DNA of 57,898 nucleotides, from the NCBI RefSeq assembly GCF_011947225.1, contig NZ_JAATVW010000025.1:1-57898 (forward strand), given 5' to 3'. The stretch comes from Planosporangium flavigriseum (GTDB lineage Bacteria > Actinomycetota > Actinomycetes > Mycobacteriales > Micromonosporaceae). A program made the translations under genes and the position numbers. The notes beneath the pieces were generated by a model that was not told where the DNA came from, did not search any database, and saw nothing but the letters and a program-made list of their open reading frames with translations. Positions 51,644-57,898 of this stretch are shown piece after piece (the stretch's first letter is position 1; every line of letters starts with the position of its first letter).

Positions 51644-52674
51644 GCACCACCGCGCAGGTGGACCGTCAGGTCGTCGAGGCGCCGAAACGCGGCCTGGCCC
51701 GGTTCAACATCCAGCTCGAGAACATCGCCAGCGCCATCGTGCTGGTGGGTCTTGTGATCGTCATGAGCATCGTCTCGCCGGCGTTCCTGTCGTTCTCCAA
51801 CTTCCTTGACATCGCCCGGGTCGTGGCCATCACCGGCATCATCGCCGCGGGCATGACCCTCGTGATCATCACCGGCGGCATCGACCTGTCGGTCGGCTCC
51901 ACCGTGGGCCTGTCGGGGGCGGTCACCGCGTCGCTGGTGGCGAACTCCGCCAGCAACTCCGCCTTCGTCACCGACTTCAAGCTGCCGGTGCCGCTCGCCG
52001 TGCTGGTCGGACTCGCCGTCGGCGCCCTGATCGGCTTCATCAACGGCCTGATCATCACCAAGACGAAGATCGAGCCGTTCATGGCCACCCTCGGCTCCAT
52101 GATCTTCATCAAGGGCCTGCTGTTCCTGTTCACCGGCGGATATCCGATCACCTTCAAGCCCATGCCGCGCGACTTCGCCTTCATCGGCCAGGGCGCGCTG
52201 CTCGGGATCCCGACGCCGGTCTGGGCGTTCGCGATCGTGGTCGCCGCGCTGTGGTGGGTCTCCCGGCGTATGACGGTCGGGCGCGCCATCTACGCCATCG
52301 GCGGCAACCCGGAGGCGGCCCGGCTGTCCGGCCTGAAGGTCGACCGGACGAAGATCTTCGTGTACACGCTGCTGGGCTTCCTCGCCGCGCTGGCCGGGAT
52401 CGTGCTGACGTCGCGGCTCGCCAGCGCCACCACCGTCAACGGCGCGGGCTTCGAGTTGATCGCGATCTCCGGGGTCGTGATCGGCGGGACGAGCCTGGTC
52501 GGTGGCCGCGGCTCGGTCGTCAGCAGCCTCATCGGCGTCTTCACCGTGGGCGTGATCAAGAACGCGCTCGACCTGTTCGGGGCCTCAACGCAGGTCCAGT
52601 ACGTCGTCACCGGGCTGGTGCTGCTTGCGGCGATCAGCCTCGACGGGCTCGCCCGGCGCCGGAGGCGGTCATGA
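51640..52674 (+). CDS. Sugar ABC transporter permease (RbsC-type) 1
   Basis: 344 residues from a GTG overlapping the ATPase stop. About nine or ten helices with family motifs TLVIITGGIDLSVGSTVGL, GALIGFINGLIITKTKIEPF, TVGRAIYAIGGNPEAARLSG and GVVIGGTSLVGGRGSV. It is one of two different permeases, as in the YtfT/YjfF (galactofuranose) and LsrC/LsrD pairs, which suggests a heterodimeric channel. Confidence 0.92.
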   Translation: MSTTAQVDRQVVEAPKRGLARFNIQLENIASAIVLVGLVIVMSIVSPAFLSFSNFLDIARVVAITGIIAAGMTLVIITGGIDLSVGSTVGLSGAVTASLVANSASNSAFVTDFKLPVPLAVLVGLAVGALIGFINGLIITKTKIEPFMATLGSMIFIKGLLFLFTGGYPITFKPMPRDFAFIGQGALLGIPTPVWAFAIVVAALWWVSRRMTVGRAIYAIGGNPEAARLSGLKVDRTKIFVYTLLGFLAALAGIVLTSRLASATTVNGAGFELIAISGVVIGGTSLVGGRGSVVSSLIGVFTVGVIKNALDLFGASTQVQYVVTGLVLLAAISLDGLARRRRRS

Positions 52675-52724
52675 GGGCGTTCGGATCGCATCGGCCGGCG
52701 CGCGCAGAGAGCAGGAGCAAGTAG

Positions 52725-53801
52725 ATGTCGACGTTGACAGAGACGCCAGCGAGCCCGCGTGAAGCGAGCAAGCCCAAGGCCGGTCGCCGGCTGCCCATCC
52801 AAGGGCAGCAGCTCGCGCTCGTCGTGCTGATCGCCTTGCTCGCGGGCGGGTTCGCCAGCCAGTCGCCGGAGTTCTTGTCCACCGGCAGTATCGAGAACCT
52901 GCTACGAAGTGCGTCGATGTACGGCATCGTGGGCCTGGGCCTGACGATCGTCATCATCAGCACCGGGTCGCTGGGCGGCATCGACCTGTCGGTCGGGTCC
53001 ATGATGGCGCTCGGTGGCGCGATCGGCGCCGGCCTGCTCGGCACCGCGTTCAGTGCCGCCAACCCGGTCAAGCTACCGGCCGTCGTCGCCGTGCTGATCG
53101 CGCTGGTGGTCACCGGGGTGCTCGGCTCGATCAGCGGTCTGCTGATCGCGCGGCTGAAGCTCGCGCCCTTCGCAGTCACGCTGGGCATGATGAGTGTGGC
53201 GCGCGGCCTGACCTATCTAATGATCGCCTGGGCGATCGGAAGCGCGAACACCGCCGGCATCACGTTCTCCGACCCGCTGTTCGACTGGTTCGGCCTCACC
53301 AACTACGGGCCGATCCCCGCGATCACGGTTCTGTTCGTCGTCCTCGCCGCCCTGATCGCGTTCATGCTGAAGGCGACCCCGTTCGGGCGCAGCCTGTTCG
53401 TCCTGGGCGGTAACGCCGACAATGCCCGGCTGGCCGGTATCAACGTCCGCCGGACGATCGTGATCGTGTTCGCGATCAGCGGGCTGCTGGCCGGCCTCGG
53501 CGGCCTGATCCTGACCGGCCGCCTGTCGTCGGCCACGCCGCTGGCGGCGACCGGGTACGAGCTCGACGTGATCATGGTCGCCGTCATCGGCGGCACCAGC
53601 CTGGCCGGCGGCCGGGGCTCGATTCTCGGCACCGTCCTGGCGGCGATCATGGTCAGCGAGATCAACACAGGCCTGGACATGATGAACGTGGAGTCGTTCT
53701 ACCAGTACCTGATCAAGGGCACGATCCTCGTCCTGGCCGTGGTGCTGGACAAGGTTTACCAGGCGCGGAGCTCCCGGAAGTTGGCGGCAGCAAGCGCGTG
53801 A
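52725..53801 (+). CDS. Sugar ABC transporter permease (RbsC-type) 2
   Basis: 358 residues. RbsC-type helices with GGIDLSVGSMMALGGAIGAG, SISGLLIARLKLAPFAVTLG, PFGRSLFVLGGNADNARLAG and AVIGGTSLAGGRGSILG. It differs enough from permease 1 to be an ancient duplicate partner. The 50-nt gap before it has a GGAGCAAG-like ribosome site. A 13-bp hairpin follows the stop. Confidence 0.92.
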   Translation: MSTLTETPASPREASKPKAGRRLPIQGQQLALVVLIALLAGGFASQSPEFLSTGSIENLLRSASMYGIVGLGLTIVIISTGSLGGIDLSVGSMMALGGAIGAGLLGTAFSAANPVKLPAVVAVLIALVVTGVLGSISGLLIARLKLAPFAVTLGMMSVARGLTYLMIAWAIGSANTAGITFSDPLFDWFGLTNYGPIPAITVLFVVLAALIAFMLKATPFGRSLFVLGGNADNARLAGINVRRTIVIVFAISGLLAGLGGLILTGRLSSATPLAATGYELDVIMVAVIGGTSLAGGRGSILGTVLAAIMVSEINTGLDMMNVESFYQYLIKGTILVLAVVLDKVYQARSSRKLAAASA

Positions 53802-53808
53802 GGTGGCC

Positions 53809-53837
53809 AGCGGGCCGGGGCGTTGCCCCGGCCCGCT
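53809..53837 (+). promoter_or_regulatory. Intercistronic 13-bp hairpin
   Basis: AGCGGGCCGGGGC (53809-53821), loop GTT, GCCCCGGCCCGCT (53825-53837). A perfect stem between the second permease and the dehydrogenase gene. It may partly terminate transcription and lower expression of the dehydrogenase relative to the transporter. No new promoter was recognised here. Confidence 0.65.
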
Positions 53838-53857
53838 CCGGTTGAAAGGTCAGCTGC

Positions 53858-55555
53858 ATGGAGTACGCAAGGAAGCCGGAGCCGGTCGACGTCGTCATCG
53901 TCGGGATGGGCGCGTCCGGGGGCACCGCCGCGAAGGTGCTGTGCGAGGCCGGCCTGAAGGTGGTCGGCCTGGAGCGGGGGCCGTGGCTGCGGCCGCGCGA
54001 GCACTTCTCCGGCGACGAGATCAAGTTCCTCAACCGCACGTATCTGTGGTCGGACCCGCGGGTGAACCCGCGGACCGTACGCACGGACGAGACCGAGAAG
54101 GCCGTCCCGACGCCGTTCTCGATGGTCCCGCAGATGGTCGGCGGTGGAACCGTGCACTGGGCGGGCTGGCTGCCGCGCCCGCGCCCGTCGGACTTCATGA
54201 TGCGTAGGCTGCACGGCGACATCGAGGGCGCCAGCCTCGCCGACTGGCCGATCACCTATGACGACCTCGAGCCGTACCTGTCCAAGGTGGAGTGGGCCTT
54301 CGGCTGCGCGGGCCTGGACGGCGCGGACAAGTACGAGCCGTACCGCAGCACGCCGTACCCGACCCCGCCGGCGCCGCCGACCCGGGCCGGCAAGCGCTTC
54401 TACGACGCGTGCAAGAAGCTGGGCATCAACGCGATGCCGATCCCGCAGGCACTGATCACCAAGCCCTACAAGGGGCGTACCCCGTCCAACTGGACCAGCT
54501 TCTGGAACGGGTACGGCGATCCGAGCGGGATGCGCTCGTCGACGCTGGACACGTTCGTGCCGGAGGCGCTGGCGACGGGCAACCTCGAACTCCGGTCGGA
54601 GTGCTACGTGCGCGAGGTGACGGTCGGTGCGGACGGCCGCGCCCGCGGTGTGGTGTACGTCGACGCCGACGGCCGGGAGATCGAGCAGGAGGCCAACCTC
54701 GTCCTGCTGTGCCTCGGCGCGGTCGAGTCGGCGCGGCTCATGCTGCTGTCGACGTCGCGGCAGCACCCGGACGGCCTCGCCAACAGCAGCGGGCAGGTCG
54801 GCCGCAACGCCACGTTCCACGAGTACCTGTTCGCCGTCGGCCTGTTCAACGACGAGCAACCGCTGTACGGATTCCCCGGCAACTACATCAGCGGCGGGTC
54901 GTTCCAGTTCTACGAGACCGACTACGACCGCGGGCACATCGGCGGGGCGCTGATCGGCGCGTCGCACGTCGGCCAGCCGATCAACTGGAACTTCCCCGGC
55001 CGTCCGGCGTGGGGGAGCGCGGCCAAGGACGCCGACCGCGACTTCTACAACCACGCCATGAAGATCGGCCACACCCTGCACGACATGCCGGTCGAATCCA
55101 ACCGCGTCGACCTCGACCCCGACGTCAAGGACGGCTGGGGGCTGCCGGCGGCCCGGATCACTCACAAGGCGCACCCCAACGATTTCCGCCTGGCCAAATG
55201 GCAGGTCGACAAGAACGTGGAGATCCTCGAGGCGGCGGGCGCCTGGAAGACGATCCCGGTCTACCTCGAGCGCGGCCGCGCCAGCGGGAACACCTGCCAC
55301 CAGCACGGCACCGTACGCATGGGCACCGACCCGGGCACCACCGTCCTCAACGAGTGGTGTCAGGCGCACGACGTCGACAACCTCTACGTGCTCGACGGCG
55401 CCAGCTTCCCGACGGCGACCGGTGTGAACCCGACGCTGACCATCATGGCCAACGCCTGGCGGTGCGCCGACTACATCGCCGAGGTGCACGCCAAGGGGCG
55501 CGTCGAGCGGTTGGCACCGGGGCGTGCCGGCCGGGTCGAGGCACGGACGAGCTGA
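53858..55555 (+). CDS. GMC-family FAD sugar/polyol dehydrogenase
   Basis: 565 residues. FAD-binding Rossmann motif VDVVIVGMGASGGTAAK with Glu in LERGPW, an HWAGWLPRPRPSDF substrate-side region and the GMC C-domain NTCHQHGTVRMGTDPGTT with catalytic His, then NLYVLDGASFPTATGVNPTL. There is no Tat or Sec signal, so the enzyme is cytosolic, or exported only with a partner. It belongs to the gluconate-2-dehydrogenase/glucoside-3-dehydrogenase-like branch that needs a small subunit. Same operon as the sugar importer and coupled to the subunit-3 gene 10 nt downstream. Confidence 0.92.
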   Translation: MEYARKPEPVDVVIVGMGASGGTAAKVLCEAGLKVVGLERGPWLRPREHFSGDEIKFLNRTYLWSDPRVNPRTVRTDETEKAVPTPFSMVPQMVGGGTVHWAGWLPRPRPSDFMMRRLHGDIEGASLADWPITYDDLEPYLSKVEWAFGCAGLDGADKYEPYRSTPYPTPPAPPTRAGKRFYDACKKLGINAMPIPQALITKPYKGRTPSNWTSFWNGYGDPSGMRSSTLDTFVPEALATGNLELRSECYVREVTVGADGRARGVVYVDADGREIEQEANLVLLCLGAVESARLMLLSTSRQHPDGLANSSGQVGRNATFHEYLFAVGLFNDEQPLYGFPGNYISGGSFQFYETDYDRGHIGGALIGASHVGQPINWNFPGRPAWGSAAKDADRDFYNHAMKIGHTLHDMPVESNRVDLDPDVKDGWGLPAARITHKAHPNDFRLAKWQVDKNVEILEAAGAWKTIPVYLERGRASGNTCHQHGTVRMGTDPGTTVLNEWCQAHDVDNLYVLDGASFPTATGVNPTLTIMANAWRCADYIAEVHAKGRVERLAPGRAGRVEARTS

Positions 55556-55565
55556 GGAGAAGACG

Positions 55566-56270
55566 ATGACATCCATGGCTGACTGGCCCGTCGTCCCGGC
55601 CCCCGCGGATTCGGGCTCCGGTGAGCGGCTCTTCTTCGACGACCACGAGTGGGACACGATCGAGGCGGCGTGCGCGCGCATCATCCCCACCGATCACGAC
55701 CCCGGGGCGCGCGAGGCGGGCGCCGTGCGGTTCATCGACCGGTACCTGTCCGGCATCGACTTCGTGTACGCCGCGGCCGACGGTAGCGGCTTCCTGCAGA
55801 TGAGCGGCAAGCTGGCCGACGCCTGGCGGGCCCGCGTCTCGGATCTGGGCCGGGTCTACCGCCAGGGCGTCCGCGATCTCGACGCGATCGCCCGGGAGCG
55901 GTTCGGGGCGGACTTCGTGGCACTGGGCGAGTCCGACCAGGACGCGGTGCTCGTGCAGTTGTCCGGCCGGCCGAAGCCGGCGCCGGTGGCGCTCGTGGAC
56001 GACGGTGGCAAGCCGACCATTCAGGTGTACGCGTTCGACGACGACCTGACGTTCTTCGACGCCCTGGTCGCGCACACCCGGCAGGGCTTTTACGGGGACC
56101 CGGTCTACGGCGGCAACCGGGATCGGATCGGGTGGACCGTCATCGGCTTCCCCGGCCCGGAGTCCCTCAAAGACACCATGGACGGTACGTACAGCGTGCG
56201 CGAGTACTACGTACAGGACTACGACTGGCATGACCTCATCCCGCACCTGGGGCAGTCGGGTACGCCGTAA
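55566..56270 (+). CDS. Gluconate 2-dehydrogenase subunit-3-family protein
   Basis: 234 residues from ATG 55566, with GAGGAGAAG just upstream deciding the start. LFFDDHEWDTIEAACARIIPTD, then GAREAGAVRFIDRYL, match the gluconate_2-dh3 family, the small partner of GMC dehydrogenases. In typical members the N-terminus carries a Tat signal; here none is seen. It helps assemble or stabilise the FAD subunit. It is the last gene of the operon. Codon use is like that of its neighbours. Confidence 0.9.
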   Translation: MTSMADWPVVPAPADSGSGERLFFDDHEWDTIEAACARIIPTDHDPGAREAGAVRFIDRYLSGIDFVYAAADGSGFLQMSGKLADAWRARVSDLGRVYRQGVRDLDAIARERFGADFVALGESDQDAVLVQLSGRPKPAPVALVDDGGKPTIQVYAFDDDLTFFDALVAHTRQGFYGDPVYGGNRDRIGWTVIGFPGPESLKDTMDGTYSVREYYVQDYDWHDLIPHLGQSGTP

Positions 56271-56316
56271 CCCGCTGAGGGCAACGGCGCCGAGCGCTGT
56301 GCCATAGCATCGAGCA

Positions 56317-56375
56317 TTAACGCAGGTCGGCGCCGATGGCAGTCTCGGCGCAATATCCCGTGACAACGATTACCT
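56317..56375 (+). promoter_or_regulatory. Promoter-operator module 3 (P3) upstream of lacI
   Basis: TTAACG (56317-56322), 17 bp, CAGTCT (56340-56345), 14 bp, then GTGACAACGATTACCT (56360-56375), one base different from the other operators. The same spacing as P1, P2 and P4 but weaker promoter boxes, fitting low-level autoregulated expression of a repressor. The leader of about 130 nt to the lacI start holds no other feature. Confidence 0.72.
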
Positions 56376-56507
56376 CGTCTCACGTTGGCTAGAGAGGACG
56401 GCGAGCCGGTTGATGAACGACCATCTATACGGAGGGACTGCCGCGCCCGCACGCGTCGCGTTACGCGTCGGTGTCCTCGCCCTCACCGCGATGGGTGCGC
56501 GGGCGTC

Positions 56508-57539
56508 ATGACGAAGAAGGTTGTGCGGCTCAGCGACGTAGCTTTGGCTGCTGCGACGAGCGCCAAGACAGCGTCGCGGGTCATCAACGGGGATCCGCGG
56601 GTGGCTCCGGAGACGCGTCGGCGGGTGGAGGAGGCCGTCACCCGGCTCGGGTACCGCGTCGATCTGCTGGCCCGGTCGCTGCGCCGGGGTGTGGATGACA
56701 CGATCGGTGTCATCGTCGAGTCGATCGCCGACCCGTTCTTCGCGGCGGTGATCAGCGAAATCGAGCTCGCGGCGCTCCGGCGCGGACTGAACGTGATCGT
56801 GACGAGCAACCGGCGGCTGCCCAACCGGGAGGTCGCGATCGTCGACAGTCTCCAGCAGCGGCGGGTCGCCGGTCTGATCATCACGCCGCATACATCGGAC
56901 CTGTCGTATCTCGCGGCCACCGACACCCCGGTGGTGTTTGTGGACCGTCATCCCCGCAACTTCCCGGCGGATGTCGTGACGTTCGACGACCGGGGCGGCG
57001 CGCGGATGGCGGTCCGTCATCTGCTCCGCTACGGCCATCAGCGGGTTGCTTTCGTCAGTGATGACCTGGAGGTCGAGACGTCCCGCAACCGGCACGCGGG
57101 GTATGTCGACGCGCTGATGGAGGCCGATCTGCCCGTGGCGCCCGAGCTTGTCGCGACCGACTGCGCCGATGCGGCCGTGGCGCGGGCCCGTACCTGCGAG
57201 TTCCTGGACCTCGACGAGCCACCGACGGCGATCTTCAGTGCCCGTTCGGAGACCTCGCTGGGTGTGGTCAAGGTTCTCCATGACCGGAAACGCACTGACA
57301 TAGCCACGGTGTCGTTCGGTGACTTCGCCCTTGCTGATGTCCTGTCACCGGCGATCACCGTGCTTGAGCAGTCTCCCGAACTGCTCGGGAGACTGGCGGC
57401 CGAGCGTCTCTTCGCCCGGCTCGACGGCGACCACAATGACCCGGTCAATACGGTCATTCCGTTACGCCTGGTTCCCCGAGGATCGGGGGAGATCGTCCCG
57501 TCCGGTGGTGCGGAAACGGTCGGTGGTGCCGGGGTGTGA
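56508..57539 (+). CDS. LacI-family transcriptional regulator
   Basis: 343 residues from ATG 56508. The N-terminal helix-turn-helix and hinge (VVRLSDVALAAATSAKTAS, RVINGDPRVAPETRRRVEEA, LGYRVDLLARSLRRG) are typical; the C-terminal domain is a periplasmic-binding-protein fold (DTIGVIVESIADPFFAAVI, VVFVDRHPRNFP, AIFSARSETSLGVVKVL). It binds a sugar or sugar phosphate as inducer. It is preceded by the P3 module, so it probably represses itself and, through the same motif, the importer operon and the gene to the right. Confidence 0.93.
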   Translation: MTKKVVRLSDVALAAATSAKTASRVINGDPRVAPETRRRVEEAVTRLGYRVDLLARSLRRGVDDTIGVIVESIADPFFAAVISEIELAALRRGLNVIVTSNRRLPNREVAIVDSLQQRRVAGLIITPHTSDLSYLAATDTPVVFVDRHPRNFPADVVTFDDRGGARMAVRHLLRYGHQRVAFVSDDLEVETSRNRHAGYVDALMEADLPVAPELVATDCADAAVARARTCEFLDLDEPPTAIFSARSETSLGVVKVLHDRKRTDIATVSFGDFALADVLSPAITVLEQSPELLGRLAAERLFARLDGDHNDPVNTVIPLRLVPRGSGEIVPSGGAETVGGAGV

Positions 57540-57706
57540 CGATTCGGTCTTCGGCCGGCAGTTCCGGGTGCTGCCGCCTGGGTCCGCTGGCGGTCAATCG
57601 GCGGCTACCGGTAGCGCCGAAGTCACTGCGGCACACCGCGTTCGCGCTGGTGGTGGCCGCTGCATCGGTGTCAGCCGGTCATGGTCCGATCCCTCCTTTG
57701 AGGTGC

Positions 57707-57765
57707 TTGACACGTCAGAGAGAGGTGTTTACGGTGATGTTTCAAGGCCGTGACATCGATTACCT
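57707..57765 (+). promoter_or_regulatory. Promoter-operator module 4 (P4) at the right edge
   Basis: TTGACA (57707-57712), 17 bp, TACGGT (57730-57735), 14 bp, then GTGACATCGATTACCT (57750-57765). It points rightwards out of the window. The remaining 57766-57898 is a leader, with a GGAGCAAGGA-like ribosome site at 57874-57883, so the next gene likely begins just beyond the edge and belongs to this regulon. In 57540-57706 I see no gene. Confidence 0.75.
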
Positions 57766-57898
57766 AACCCCGGAGCGTCGGGGTCCGGCAACGGCTGTCT
57801 CTGCGGACCGTAGGCGGTCGAGCATCACCAATCCCCGTCGTGCTTCGTCGCCGGTGCACACACTGCACCGAAAACGGAGCAAGGACGCGCTTTGTAAG

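Overview
The window is high-GC DNA with strong third-position GC bias, many GTG starts, tight ATGA/GTGA gene overlaps and long GC-rich hairpin terminators. Together with a DUF397 protein, a DUF6131 membrane peptide and secreted cellulases, this points to a soil actinomycete, most likely of the Micromonosporaceae. That is inferred from gene content only. No rRNA, tRNA, CRISPR array, prophage or replication origin was seen. It reads as chromosomal DNA with a few small scars: one IS200/IS605-family tnpB element, a solitary element end of the same kind, and several broken genes.

Layout. 1-340: intergenic debris, with an orphan IS605-type end hairpin and a 105-bp element bounded by 16-bp inverted repeats. 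348-6044: tex, an aldo/keto reductase, and a NarL-type two-component system on the minus strand. 6468-13156: a plus-strand envelope-glycan locus (GtrA flippase-like protein, processive GT2 glycosyltransferase, GT39-like mannosyltransferase, membrane-anchored Ig-repeat protein) running into a second NarL-type kinase/regulator pair. 13584-17878: a membrane-anchored GH5 glucanase, a DUF6131 peptide and a GGDEF-EAL protein. 17882-27005: a DinB fragment, a zinc alcohol dehydrogenase pair facing a hydroxyacid-oxoacid transhydrogenase/thioesterase pair, then dgt, an EEP nuclease, an MBL hydrolase and an L,D-transpeptidase lipoprotein. 27211-33803: a FUSC transporter, a frameshifted small gene, a four-gene osmoprotectant ABC operon and an MDR reductase. 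33919-35855: a truncated rhodanese gene, the tnpB element and DUF397. 35910-47932: an MCP, PolX, an N-acetylglucosamine-kinase-like protein, a YCII protein, a secreted GH9 cellulase behind a CebR/CelR-like operator, TetR plus a MacB-type ABC exporter, a zinc-ribbon protein and an FKBP.

48268-57898 is the most striking part. A ribose-type sugar ABC importer (binding lipoprotein, double ATPase, two permeases) is followed by a GMC-family sugar/polyol dehydrogenase, its subunit-3 partner and a LacI-family regulator. The same promoter-operator module (TTGACA-like box, 17 bp, TAGNNT-like box, 14 bp, then GTGACAWCGATTACCT) occurs four times with invariant spacing: twice before the importer, once before lacI, and once at the right edge pointing into the next, unseen gene. 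This defines a local regulon, most simply autoregulated by the LacI protein, for uptake and oxidation of an unidentified sugar or polyol.

Several parts may work together. The GT2/GT39/GtrA/Ig locus, GH5 glucanase and c-di-GMP enzyme could form one surface-polysaccharide system. The cellulases, GlcNAc-type kinase and sugar importer fit a saprophyte feeding on plant or fungal polymers.
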